Shown: positions 10,064-18,312, counted from the first letter of the stretch. The stretch is 45,222 bases of DNA from CAZLMW01 sp964560875 (GCA_964560875.1 CAZLMW010000060.1:1-45222), one strand, 5' to 3'. Notes: generated from the letters alone by a model not told the origin. Numbers and translations are program-made.

Positions 10064-10852
10064 TCAAGACGTCGCGGCCCACGTGTAGGTAATGAGGAAA
10101 TCCCACGCGAAAATGCCCACCGCACTTGTGACGACCGAGCTGTTCACGCCCCTGCCGACGCCGGCCGCGCCGCCCCTGACGGCGAGACCGAAATGGCAAC
10201 TGACAACGCTGATCGACGCCCCGAAACACATCGCTTTGATCAACCCGACCGCGAATTCATCGAGCAATCGACTCTCGAACACGCCGCGGAAGAACACGCG
10301 CCAGTCGACCCCGAGAATGAACTGGCTCGTCATGGCGCCGCCAATAAGCGCAAAGAGATCGCCCAGTACGGTGAGCATCAGCAGCATCACCACCATCGCG
10401 ACGAACCGCGGCGCGACCAAGTAGGGCACGGGATCGATGGCGAGGGCGCGAAGGGCGTCGATTTGCTCGGTGACTTTCATGGTTCCAAGCTCGGCGGTGT
10501 TGTTTGCTCCCACTCGGCCCGAGAACATCAGCCCGATCAGCACCGGGCCAACTTCGGCCAACACGGCATATCCGGCCCCCCATCCCAACAGGCCGGTGGC
10601 TCCTGTCTGGCGCACGTACATGCCCGACTGAATGACCATGATCGCGCCGGTGAAGAGCGCGGTGGCGACCACGATGGGGTAGCTCTTGACCCCAACTCGG
10701 TACAGGTTCCGCCACGTCTCCGGGATATCGAGTCGCGGCGGGACGAATGAGCGCGCAATCGCCCAGAAGACGAGCGTGATCCCGCCGATGAGTTCGCTGG
10801 TCGCGATCGCGGTGGCGCCGGTCCGGTGAAGAATTCTGGAGACGGGGTTCAT
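10064..10852 (-). CDS. mlaE: MlaE-type ABC transporter permease
   Basis: The 262-residue inner-membrane permease belongs to the MlaE/TrnP family (retrograde or anterograde phospholipid transport, also Mce systems). It has about five hydrophobic segments. The family signature EVGPVLIGLMFSGRVGANNTAELGTMKVTEQIDAL (residues about 110-145) includes the coupling EQIDALRALAIDP helix that contacts the ATPase. The ATG at 10852 overlaps the mlaF stop as ATGA, and a GGAGG ribosome site lies inside mlaF. It is the last gene of a four-gene coupled operon. No MlaD/MCE substrate-binding gene follows: the next gene, 117 bp away, is a histidine kinase. The lipid carrier must be encoded elsewhere or be unusual. 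Confidence 0.93.
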   Translation of the reverse strand: MNPVSRILHRTGATAIATSELIGGITLVFWAIARSFVPPRLDIPETWRNLYRVGVKSYPIVVATALFTGAIMVIQSGMYVRQTGATGLLGWGAGYAVLAEVGPVLIGLMFSGRVGANNTAELGTMKVTEQIDALRALAIDPVPYLVAPRFVAMVVMLLMLTVLGDLFALIGGAMTSQFILGVDWRVFFRGVFESRLLDEFAVGLIKAMCFGASISVVSCHFGLAVRGGAAGVGRGVNSSVVTSAVGIFAWDFLITYTWAATS

Positions 10853-11661
10853 CGCGCCTCCACGATGACCGTCGCATCTGGATCCACGCCGCCATCCAGG
10901 TCTCCGAGCAGCCCCGCGTGCTTGACTGCGAAGAACTCGCTGACCACGGGATCGTCGGACAGCTGCGCGTCCTGCTCGGTGCCGCGCCAATGAAAACGGG
11001 TCTGGTGGAGCAACAGATAGCGGTCGCAGCACAGCCGCATGCGGTCGATGTCGTGGCTGATGACGACGCTGGTCGCGTTGTTTCGAGCCTGTGCCGCGCG
11101 AACAAGGTCGAAGATCTTCGACGACGTGACCGGGTCGAGTCCCGCGGTTGGATCGTCGTAGAAGACCAACTCCGGGTCGTTGATTGTGGCCCGCGCCAGG
11201 CCGACGCGCTTCTTCATTCCGCCGGACAATTCGCCGGGCATTTGGCTGAATGCACGCAGCAGGTCGACCTGCGAAAGCCGCTCCTTCACACGCGCGATGA
11301 CGTCTTGCTCGGTGAAGCCGCCGCGCTGCCGCATCGGAAACGCGATGTTGTCCGACACCGTCATGAAATCGAACAGAGCATAGTTCTGGAAACAGAGCCC
11401 GAGCCGCTCCCGCAGTCCTTGCAGCCGCCGTTGGTCGAGGCTGGCCAAGTCCATTCCGAGGATTTCAACCCGGCCTGCGTCGGGGACGAGAAGCCCGCAG
11501 CAGATCTTGACCAGGACACTCTTGCCCGCTCCACCGGGTCCAATAACGCCGAGGACTTCGCCGCGCCGAACCTCGAAAGTGAGATCTTGCACAACCGGGA
11601 CCCCGCCAAAGGCGTGGCTGAGTCCTTCGACCCGCAGCACGACCTCGCGCGTTGCGGTCAT
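10849..11661 (-). CDS. mlaF: MlaF-type ABC transporter ATP-binding protein
   Basis: The 270-residue ATPase pairs with the adjacent MlaE permease. Walker A is GPGGAGKS (about residues 39-46), the Q-loop is in FQNYALFDFMTV, the signature is LSGGMKKRVGLARA, and the H-loop is VVISHDIDRM. Walker B reads LVFYDDPTAGLDP: the catalytic Glu after the Mg-binding Asp is replaced by Asp, which usually slows hydrolysis in ABC ATPases. The C-terminal 60 residues (after HWRGTEQDAQLSDDPVV) match the MlaF tail that docks on the partner subunit. The start at 11661 overlaps the stop of the preceding lipoprotein gene (ATGA) and gives the family length. Operon partners are discussed under the permease. Confidence 0.93.
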   Translation of the reverse strand: MTATREVVLRVEGLSHAFGGVPVVQDLTFEVRRGEVLGVIGPGGAGKSVLVKICCGLLVPDAGRVEILGMDLASLDQRRLQGLRERLGLCFQNYALFDFMTVSDNIAFPMRQRGGFTEQDVIARVKERLSQVDLLRAFSQMPGELSGGMKKRVGLARATINDPELVFYDDPTAGLDPVTSSKIFDLVRAAQARNNATSVVISHDIDRMRLCCDRYLLLHQTRFHWRGTEQDAQLSDDPVVSEFFAVKHAGLLGDLDGGVDPDATVIVEAR

Positions 11662-12842
11662 TGGCCAACTCCGGTTCGCCTGGAAAGCCGCGCGATGGCG
11701 GCACGGGCACGCGGCAGTTCTTTGATCGGCAGCGGCCCGAAGGCGCGCACTTTCTTGAGGCAATCCAAGCGCTTGTGCCGATCGTTTGATTCCTTGCAAA
11801 TACGCTCGTCGTTGGCACGCATGTCCTTCGCTGCGTCCGACGCCGTCTCGACGAGTTCGCGCCACGTCGACAAAGCCCCCTCGAAGTCGCCCGCCCCTTC
11901 CCTGAGCGCCGCCAGCGCCGCAAGGTAGGCGTAGATGCGCTTGGGACGGTGACCGATACTGCGCAGGCGCCCGATCATGGCTTCGGCTCGATCGGGCTGG
12001 CGAAGCAGGCCGGCATAAAGCTCCACCAGCCGCTCCATCGCATGGATGTGGTCCGGTTCGATGTAGGTGCCGAAGATATGGCTCGTTTCGTGGGTGCGCA
12101 CGACGGCTCGAAGCGTACGCGCTTCGGGGATCGGTTCGGCGAAGTGGCGGTGCAATCGCGCTCGCAGGATGAGGCCGGGAAGCAACGCTGAGCTGTGTCT
12201 ATGATGCCGCGCCATGCGCTCGAGGATGATGATCGCCCGGCGCCGCGCGTCGTCGGTCCCAAAATCGCGCAGGAGCATCGCCGCCCGAAGCAACAGGTTG
12301 TCGGCGAGCTGGCTGTCGGGGTTTTCGCGCTCGAGGCGCAGCATCAAGGCGATCATTTTTCGCGCCGTGCTGTGATTGCGGCGTCCCTCTCGGGTGAGCC
12401 AATCGATCGCGCGCAACCCGGCGGGCGTCTGTGGGGCCCGCCGAATCAGTTGGGCGAGCATCACCATCGCCAGGTCGCGCTCGCCGATGCCGTCGTAGCG
12501 AATCTGTGCCGCGTGCAGCAGCGCCCGTGTGCGGCGGTTGGGTGTGTGAGCGGCGATGGCAAGTTGGTCGAAACAGGCCGCCGCGCGGGACCAGGCCTTG
12601 TCGCGGCGCAACGCCTCGCAAGCCATCATCGCAGCTTCATCTGCGTCCGCCGGGTTGCTGGCCCGCTTCTGCAGCGTCTCGAACCGCTTGGCAGCGAGCG
12701 CGCTTTGACCGTCGATGTGCAGACGATGGGTGTAGTAGAGGTCCTTTTCCCACCGCGTACCGCTGCGCTTGGACGCCGTGCAGCCGGCGGCCAAGGCGAC
12801 GACCGCCACAACCGCCGTCGCCCACAACAAAGCGCGCGTCAT
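11658..12842 (-). CDS. Lipoprotein with TPR-like helical repeats
   Basis: The 394-residue protein starts with a lipoprotein signal (hydrophobic residues 5-19, lipobox ending AAGC, Cys21). The mature part is almost wholly helical and rich in Ala, Arg and Leu. It has repeating blocks of the form 'A...C.. ALRRDKAW.RAAACFDQLA', typical of tetratricopeptide or Sel1-like solenoids; repeat boundaries are irregular. Its ATG overlaps the inositol phosphatase stop and its stop overlaps the mlaF start, so it is translationally coupled on both sides. By context it may be a periplasmic adaptor of the MlaFE transporter, in the place where MlaD or MlaC would be expected, but this is inference only. No catalytic motif is visible. 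Confidence 0.82.
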   Translation of the reverse strand: MTRALLWATAVVAVVALAAGCTASKRSGTRWEKDLYYTHRLHIDGQSALAAKRFETLQKRASNPADADEAAMMACEALRRDKAWSRAAACFDQLAIAAHTPNRRTRALLHAAQIRYDGIGERDLAMVMLAQLIRRAPQTPAGLRAIDWLTREGRRNHSTARKMIALMLRLERENPDSQLADNLLLRAAMLLRDFGTDDARRRAIIILERMARHHRHSSALLPGLILRARLHRHFAEPIPEARTLRAVVRTHETSHIFGTYIEPDHIHAMERLVELYAGLLRQPDRAEAMIGRLRSIGHRPKRIYAYLAALAALREGAGDFEGALSTWRELVETASDAAKDMRANDERICKESNDRHKRLDCLKKVRAFGPLPIKELPRARAAIARLSRRTGVGQ

Positions 12843-13657
12843 GTCAGCAACTCCAAGACGCCGCGGTGAATCAGGCTGTTGGAAGCGACGGTCCGGCCGG
12901 CAAATAAGTTGTGCGGGCCGCCGTCGTAGTTGGTCAGCGTGCCACCGGCCGCCTCGATGATGGCGGCGCCCGCGGCGAGATCCCAGGCGTGCAACCCCAT
13001 CTCCCAGAATCCGTCGACGCGCCCCGCGGCCACCTCGCACAGGTCAATTGCTGCAGCGCCGGCGCGGCGGATTCCTCGGCTTCGCAGCAGGGCCTTTCGC
13101 AGCGGCCTGAAGAGCTCATCGATGCGCTCCCGCCGGTCGTAGGGAAAACCGGTTGCCAGCAGTGAGACGTCGATGGTGCCGTGCTCGGAGACAGCGATCG
13201 AAGCGCCGTTGCACGTTGCGCGGATTCCGCGGCCACCGACGAACAATTCGCGACGGGCGGGCGCGGCCACGACTCCGAGCACCGGTTCGCCGTACCAAAG
13301 CAAACCGATCGATGTGGCGAAGTTGAGCAGACCGTGCGCGTAGTTCGTGGTCCCATCCAGCGGGTCAACCGCCCAACACCACGGGATGTCATCAACGCGC
13401 GTCGAAATCTCATCCGACCCTGCGTCGCCATCCCGCTCTTCAGCGAGCACGGTGTCGGCTGGAAAGGCGCTCCTGAGCTCGGCCAAGATCTGCTGTTCGG
13501 CCTCTCCGTCTGCCACCGTGAGCAAGTCGATCGGCGATTTCCGGCGAACCCACGTTGTGCCGCGATGTCGCATGAGGATGGCGCCGGCCTGTCCGGCCGC
13601 ACGAAGGGCGATCTTCAGTCGGGCATGGAGCTCGTCGGCTGGGAGCGCACGATTCAT
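12839..13657 (-). CDS. Inositol monophosphatase family protein
   Basis: The 272-residue enzyme is of the IMPase/SuhB/CysQ superfamily, Mg-dependent phosphatases of inositol phosphates, histidinol phosphate or related substrates. Metal-binding motif A is WAVDPLDGTTNYAHG (about residues 94-108), the first-metal Glu is in LAEERDG (usually SEE), and motif B is the C-terminal HAWDLAAGAAIIEAAGG. All catalytic residues are present. ATG 13657 gives the normal family length. It heads a coupled operon with a lipoprotein and MlaFE, which hints at an inositol-lipid connection, though SuhB-type proteins also act in rRNA transcription. Which substrate it uses cannot be decided from the sequence. Confidence 0.93.
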   Translation of the reverse strand: MNRALPADELHARLKIALRAAGQAGAILMRHRGTTWVRRKSPIDLLTVADGEAEQQILAELRSAFPADTVLAEERDGDAGSDEISTRVDDIPWCWAVDPLDGTTNYAHGLLNFATSIGLLWYGEPVLGVVAAPARRELFVGGRGIRATCNGASIAVSEHGTIDVSLLATGFPYDRRERIDELFRPLRKALLRSRGIRRAGAAAIDLCEVAAGRVDGFWEMGLHAWDLAAGAAIIEAAGGTLTNYDGGPHNLFAGRTVASNSLIHRGVLELLT

Positions 13658-13793
13658 CGCGGCATCATCGGCGGCCCATCCAGCGGTGACAAGCAGCCCG
13701 CCAAACGGGACGTCACGCCGCCAACGGTCGCGCCAACTATCAGGGAAACCACGGGGTTGCCCCCTTCCTACTCGTTTCTTTACAATTCGATGT

Positions 13794-13799
13794 TAGAAT
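13794..13799 (+). promoter_or_regulatory. Possible -10 element before the PilZ gene
   Basis: TAGAAT lies 24 bp before ATG 13823 in a locally AT-rich patch (13775-13800) of the 165-bp divergent spacer between the inositol phosphatase and PilZ genes. The spacing-matched -35 (CTCGTT, 13771-13776) is poor. Confidence 0.3.
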
Positions 13800-13822
13800 A
13801 CGCTGTCGACCTCTGAGGTCCC

Positions 13823-15247
13823 ATGCTCGCTGAGCGCCGAAACGCACCGCGTCGGCCGATGTTCCGACGCGTCCAATTGATCGGCCGCGGTCTGCCTTCC
13901 AAGGCAACGCTCGCGGACGCGTCCGTGCGCGGTGGATTTGTGGCGTGCGGAACCCTCCCGGACCTCGGCGCCCACGTACATGTCATCGACGGCGAAGGGT
14001 CCGATGTCGTGCGCATCGTCGCGGAGGTGGTGCGTGTGACAGCGCCCGGTCGAGCTGCGCAGCCGGGTTTCGCGGTCCAGTGGCTGCACGCAACGGCCGG
14101 TCTTGAAGACGCGCTACGTACGTTCCTGGTGCTCGTCGGCGTGCCGAGCCTGGCCGAGATCGGCCACGACGATGAAGGCCACCCGCGATTCGAGTTCAGC
14201 GACGAGGTGTTGTCCGGAATGGCGCCGAGCGTCGAGCCCGGCGTGGACGAGTCCAGCACCGATGACGGGGATCCTGCCCGGATCTCCTCCCCGCCGGATG
14301 TTTCGATCCGCGCGCGTCCACACAGCCAATCCAGCCCTGAGACGCGCAAGGCAACGCTCCGAGCCGTCGGTGTTCGGACGCAGAGCGGGCCCACGCGCAG
14401 GGCGAGCGGACGGCGCACCGGCGGTGATTCTCCGTACGATAGCGGCACCCGCCAGCCGATTCGTCGGCTGAGCACCCTTCGCAAGAAAGAGGCGATCCGA
14501 CGCGCGTCCGGCGCCTACCGCCCGTCGGGTGAACGGCGCACGACGCACGCCATTACCTCCAAGAAGCTGATATCCGAGCGCACTCCGGTCGAAGAGGAGA
14601 CGAAGACGAACGAAAAGGAAGGCCGGAAGAAGGCCGCCTCGATGCGGTCGCGCCGCGAGAGTGGATCGGGGTTCAAGCGGATGGACACGCGGGGCGAGAG
14701 CGAGTCGTCAACGTCGTCAGATGCCGCCGCCACGCCCAACGAAAACGAATCGGGTAGCGCGCGCAAGAACCTGGAAGTCGCCTCCGAGAGCGCCCGCCGG
14801 CTGGCCGCCGAGATCGCAGCGCGCCGGAGCCGTCGTCCATTGGTAACGACAGGTCATTCGCTCTCCGGCATGCGGCGCAAGATCCGCCAATCCGGGCGCT
14901 CGTCTCGTACCAGTGAATCGTCGGCGAGCAAGTCTGTGCCAGCTCCAGCCGCTACCGAACGCAGCGAGGAGCTGGTCATCGTCGATATCCGCGGCGCCGT
15001 GACGGATGCGGTGATCAAGCACCTGACTACCGAAACGCTGACGATGGAGCTCAAGCGCGACCCGCCTCGCGAGGTGGACGACATCATCTTCGAATTGCTG
15101 ACCGATGACGGTGTTGTCGGCGTCACATGCCAACGCCGGGACGCCCGGCCCACCCCCGCGGGCTGCCGTCTTGAGTGCGCAATCTTGAAGGTCGACGAGC
15201 GCGGCAAGCGCGGGCTGTTCAAGGCCTACGTCAAGACCTGGAAGTAG
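13823..15247 (+). CDS. PilZ-domain protein with a long disordered linker
   Basis: The 474-residue protein begins with a PilZ-like domain (about 1-105). The Arg-rich N-terminal motif ERRNAPRRPMFRR and the later DASVRGGFV (D-x-S-x-x-G type) are the two halves of the usual cyclic-di-GMP-binding signature. Residues about 140-385 are Ser/Arg/Glu-rich and low in hydrophobics, so they are probably disordered. The last 90 residues (from ELVIVDIRGAVTDAV to the end) form another compact beta-rich domain that looks like a second, degenerate PilZ or YcgR-N-like fold without the Arg motif. ATG 13823 follows GAGG. Such proteins in myxobacteria act in motility and signalling; that role is an inference. It stands alone between two divergent/convergent neighbours. 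Confidence 0.82.
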   Translation: MLAERRNAPRRPMFRRVQLIGRGLPSKATLADASVRGGFVACGTLPDLGAHVHVIDGEGSDVVRIVAEVVRVTAPGRAAQPGFAVQWLHATAGLEDALRTFLVLVGVPSLAEIGHDDEGHPRFEFSDEVLSGMAPSVEPGVDESSTDDGDPARISSPPDVSIRARPHSQSSPETRKATLRAVGVRTQSGPTRRASGRRTGGDSPYDSGTRQPIRRLSTLRKKEAIRRASGAYRPSGERRTTHAITSKKLISERTPVEEETKTNEKEGRKKAASMRSRRESGSGFKRMDTRGESESSTSSDAAATPNENESGSARKNLEVASESARRLAAEIAARRSRRPLVTTGHSLSGMRRKIRQSGRSSRTSESSASKSVPAPAATERSEELVIVDIRGAVTDAVIKHLTTETLTMELKRDPPREVDDIIFELLTDDGVVGVTCQRRDARPTPAGCRLECAILKVDERGKRGLFKAYVKTWK

Positions 15248-15298
15248 CCGGCCGGAAAACAATCAAGACCGTCGTCTCCGCGCCGCTGCCAGCGCTGC

Positions 15299-17119
15299 CT
15301 ACATCGCCGCGATCGAGCCGGTGTAGAACCCATCGAGCACGTCGGCGTACTTGCCCTCAACGACCTTGCGCTTGACCTTGAGACTGGGGGTCAGTTCCCC
15401 GGTCTCCACGCTGAAGTCCTGGGGCAGCACGGCGAAGTACTTGATCGTCGAGTAGCGCGGCAACGGCTCGTTGAGCTGGTCGACGTATCCCTGGATCTCC
15501 TGTTTGAGACGATCGGACTGGCTCAGCGTCTCGTAGTCACCCGACATGCCGTTTTGGCCGGCCCATTGCTCGAGCGCCTCGGGATCCACGGTGATGAGCG
15601 CGGTGCAGAAGTTTCGGTTGTTGCCGTGCACCACGATTTGGCTTGCCAGCGGGCAGATGGCCTTGAAGTTGCCTTCGATCGCCGCCGGAGCGACGTATTT
15701 GCCGCCCGATGTCTTGATGAGGTTCTTGATGCGGTCGGTGATTTTCAGGCGGCCAACGCTGTCGGTCTCGCCTTTGTCGCCGGTGCAAAGCCACACCTTG
15801 CCGTCGATCTCACGCAGCGTCTCGGCTGTGGCCTCGTTGCGGTTGTAGTACCCGCGCATGACCCCGCGGCTGTGGATGAGAATCTCGCCGGTCTCTTCCT
15901 CGATGCGCAGCTCGGTGCCGGGCATCGGAAAGCCGACGGTTCCAAACGCGTTCGTGTCGGGCCGGTTGACGAAGCTGGCGGCGCTGGACTCGGTCAGCCC
16001 GTAGCCCTCGAGGATAAGCAGCCCAGCGGCGTGAAAGAACTCGGCGATCTCGCGGTTGAGAGGCGCTGAGCCCGAGATGAAGTACCGAATGCGTCCACCG
16101 AACCGGGCGCGAAGCTTCGAAAACACGAGCTTGTCGGCGATCTTGTATTGAAACGCGAGCATCCCTGCCGGCTCGCGACCGCCCTGCAGCTCCTTGCTCG
16201 CGGCGCGTCCCACCTGGATCGCCCAGCGGAAGATCATCCACTTCAGCCCGCCGGCCTCCTGCGCACCGTTGACGACCTTGTTGTAGACCTTCTCGAAGAT
16301 GCGCGGCGCCGCCCCCATGAACGTGGGGCGCACGACGGCGAGATTGTCGATAATCTTGGGGATTCGGCCGTCGATCGCGGTTGGAATGCCGAGGTGAATG
16401 ACCGCGACCTCGAGCATCTTGCCGAACGAGTGCGACAGCGGCAGCCAGAGGAATTGCTTGTCATCGGGGCTCATCAAGTTCGTCGATTCGAGCGCTTCAC
16501 CGATGTACAGCCAGCAGTCGTTGAGCAGCTCCACGCCTTTGGGCTTGCCCGTCGTTCCCGACGTGTAGATGAGCGTCGCGAGCTTGTCGGGCGTGATTCG
16601 GTCGATCACCGCGTTGATGTCGTTTCCTTCCGACGCGGCCCACTGTGCACCCATGGCTTCGAGTTCATCGAGCGAAACGACCCATCCGTCGTCGCTGCTT
16701 TCGCCGTCGACCACCACGAGATGATGCACGTTGGGCAGCTGATCTTTGACGCTGCGTACCTTGTCGACCTGGCCCTGGTCTTCGACAAAGCACATGACGC
16801 AGCCGCTGTCTTCGAGGATGTACTGCGTGTCGTCTGCAGTGGAAGTCGGATAGACGGTTGTCGTTGCGCCGCCCGCACACATGATGGCGATGTCGGCGAA
16901 CAGCCACTCGACGCGGGTGCCACACAAAATGGCGCAGCCCTGCTCGTCGTCGACCCCGATCGCCCGCAAGCCGGCGGCGATTCGTTGAACACGCCCGTCA
17001 ACCTGTTTCCAGCTCAACCTGACCCAGTCTTCGTTGGCGTCGGGATAGCTGAATGCCTCGAGATCAGGCGTCTTTTTGACGCGGTCGCGGTACATGTCGG
17101 CGACGGATGTGTAGGGCAT
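15299..17119 (-). CDS. Long-chain acyl-CoA synthetase (AMP-forming)
   Basis: The 606-residue ANL-superfamily enzyme activates fatty acids with ATP and CoA. The P-loop motif is YTSGTTGKPKGVEL (about residue 185), the A5-type motif is ILEGYGLTESSAASF (about 371), and CTGDKGETDSVGRLKITDR (the ATP-binding Asp and hinge) precedes KTSGGKYVAPAAIE. The length and the LPLSHSFGKMLE segment match the FadD15/eukaryote-like long-chain subgroup. The start at 17119 has GGAG about 7 bp upstream. An 18-bp palindrome lies 18 bp before the start. The TetR gene is upstream on the same strand and the desaturase beyond it, which together suggest a fatty-acid supply and membrane-fluidity locus. Confidence 0.95.
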   Translation of the reverse strand: MPYTSVADMYRDRVKKTPDLEAFSYPDANEDWVRLSWKQVDGRVQRIAAGLRAIGVDDEQGCAILCGTRVEWLFADIAIMCAGGATTTVYPTSTADDTQYILEDSGCVMCFVEDQGQVDKVRSVKDQLPNVHHLVVVDGESSDDGWVVSLDELEAMGAQWAASEGNDINAVIDRITPDKLATLIYTSGTTGKPKGVELLNDCWLYIGEALESTNLMSPDDKQFLWLPLSHSFGKMLEVAVIHLGIPTAIDGRIPKIIDNLAVVRPTFMGAAPRIFEKVYNKVVNGAQEAGGLKWMIFRWAIQVGRAASKELQGGREPAGMLAFQYKIADKLVFSKLRARFGGRIRYFISGSAPLNREIAEFFHAAGLLILEGYGLTESSAASFVNRPDTNAFGTVGFPMPGTELRIEEETGEILIHSRGVMRGYYNRNEATAETLREIDGKVWLCTGDKGETDSVGRLKITDRIKNLIKTSGGKYVAPAAIEGNFKAICPLASQIVVHGNNRNFCTALITVDPEALEQWAGQNGMSGDYETLSQSDRLKQEIQGYVDQLNEPLPRYSTIKYFAVLPQDFSVETGELTPSLKVKRKVVEGKYADVLDGFYTGSIAAM

Positions 17120-17137
17120 GGCGAACTCCGTTCAGGT

Positions 17138-17155
17138 GCAGTCTCTGAAGACTGC
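17138..17155. promoter_or_regulatory. 18-bp palindrome upstream of the acyl-CoA synthetase
   Basis: GCAGTCT (17138-17144), 4-bp spacer CTGA, then AGACTGC (17149-17155): perfect 7-bp arms. It lies 18 bp before the synthetase start codon, just upstream of its ribosome site. It has the same 'arm-N4-arm' architecture as the TetR sites near the desaturase but a different sequence, so it may be a site for another regulator or an mRNA hairpin. Confidence 0.4.
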
Positions 17156-17611
17156 GGATCTACTGTCATTTTTGAATGGAAGCAAGGGGGTGATCGCGTG
17201 CCGTGGGGCTTCCTATCAATGCGATGCTTAAGATTTCAATTGAAACTTTAATCTTGAGTTTTAATTCACTTTCTTTGTTGGTGGTGAATTGCTGTTGGGG
17301 TCGTCTTGGCAGACGGGGCCCCGGATCAAAGGGGGAAGGACCCAACAGGGGAAGGCATTTTATGGGTTGCCGACCTGTGGTGGCTGCTGGGATTTGGATC
17401 TCGGGAGATGACAGACTGGCTTCCGCTGACCGGTCCTTCCCCCTTTGGAACCCCCATCCGCGCTTACCCCAACCGCCTGTTGGGTTGGATCGTACTTACT
17501 TGAAGGGCGGTTTTGGATCCTTGGCTTCGGATGGTGGTAAACGCCGGTTTTTGTACGGGATTTGATCTTGTCTGACGCCTTTTGTCTGGACGCCTTTGTC
17601 CGACGCGTCGG
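17156..17611. other. AT-richer intergenic region with nested inverted repeats
   Basis: About 455 bp has no convincing gene; the open frames on the plus strand have mixed codon use and no ribosome site. The 17160-17290 part is clearly lower in GC than the rest of the window and holds a perfect 12-bp palindrome (17234-17245, TTTCAATTGAAA) nested between AAGAT (17230-17234) and ATCTT (17251-17255). Segment 17327-17342 is the exact complement of 17432-17447 (16 bp), and 17340-17349 is the complement of 17476-17485 (10 bp). The order A-B-A'-B' allows a pseudoknot. CCAACC (17469-17474) and GGTTGG (17483-17488) form a competing hairpin. Two near-identical 14-bp segments (from 17574 and 17589) lie just after the TetR stop codon. 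Confidence 0.5.
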
Positions 17612-18226
17612 TCAGGCGCTCGGGGACAGCGGGTCGGGGGCTGCTGGGAGGTGTCTCAGGCCCATCCAGGCGAGGGCTGCTATGTGGGCACCTACGGTTT
17701 CTACTGGCGGCTTGCGTTGGTCGACCCACCATTGGCCGACGAAGGTCACCATGCCGACGAGGGCGTGGGCGTAGATGGGGGCGGTGTTTGGGTCGAAGCC
17801 GGCGTCTTTGAACATGCCGGTGAAGACCTGCGATACGCGCTGGGCGACGTCGTTGAGGAGGCTGGTCATGGTCGCCTCGCCTTCGCTCTTGGGAGCGTCG
17901 TGCGACAGGACCTTGAAGCCGTTGGGGTGATCTTTGACGTACATCAGGAAGGCCAGGGCGGCCTTTTCGACGCGGGCCCTCGGGGTGCCTTCGGCGATGG
18001 CTTCGGAGATGACGCGAACCACGTGCTCGATTTCGCGGTCGACGATGACGGCGTACAGGCCCTCTTTGCCGCCGAAGTGGTTGTAGAGAACCGGTTTGGA
18101 GACCTTCGCTCGCTGCGCGATTTCCTCGACGGATACAGCCTCATACCCCTTTTCGGCGAACACGCTGCGGCCGATTTCGATGAGCTGGGCTCGCCGCGCT
18201 GCGGCCGGAAGTTTCTTGCGCGCCAT
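17612..18226 (-). CDS. TetR/AcrR family transcriptional regulator
   Basis: The 204-residue repressor-type protein has the TetR N-terminal helix-turn-helix at about residues 12-58: a start helix with IGRSVFAEKGYEAVSVEEIA, then QRAKVSKPVLYNHFGGKEGLY. The C-terminal 140 residues are a helical ligand-binding and dimer domain of the kind that binds acyl-CoAs or drugs; its ligand is not visible. It is divergent from a fatty acid desaturase and followed, after 490 bp, by an acyl-CoA synthetase, the same kind of setting as DesT in Pseudomonas (a TetR protein that controls desaturase genes). Three copies of one palindrome in the divergent spacer are its likely binding sites, implying control of both its own gene and the desaturase. 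Confidence 0.93.
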   Translation of the reverse strand: MARKKLPAAARRAQLIEIGRSVFAEKGYEAVSVEEIAQRAKVSKPVLYNHFGGKEGLYAVIVDREIEHVVRVISEAIAEGTPRARVEKAALAFLMYVKDHPNGFKVLSHDAPKSEGEATMTSLLNDVAQRVSQVFTGMFKDAGFDPNTAPIYAHALVGMVTFVGQWWVDQRKPPVETVGAHIAALAWMGLRHLPAAPDPLSPSA

Positions 18227-18252
18227 TGGTCGCGAACCTACCGGCAGGGTAA

Positions 18253-18272
18253 AAGTTACGCAATCGTAACTT
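18253..18272. promoter_or_regulatory. Operator copy 1 (probable TetR site)
   Basis: AAGTTACG, spacer CAAT, CGTAACTT: a perfect 20-bp palindrome with 8-bp arms. It lies 27 bp before the TetR start codon, where binding would block the regulator's own transcription. Confidence 0.7.
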
Positions 18273-18287
18273 ACGGGCTGGTAACTT
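18268..18287. promoter_or_regulatory. Operator copy 2, overlapping copy 1
   Basis: AACTTACG, spacer GGCT, GGTAACTT. Each arm matches 7 of 8 bases of copy 1. The copy is shifted by exactly 15 bp and shares 5 bp with copy 1. The arms are complementary to each other except for two positions. Confidence 0.5.
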
Positions 18288-18312
18288 TGGCGGAAGCAGG
18301 CTAGGTTCCCGC

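Noticed and set aside
17203..17565. Open frames of 65-120 codons in the AT-rich intergenic region
   Set aside because: Codon use is mixed, there is no ribosome site, and the sequence is dominated by inverted repeats that better explain it.
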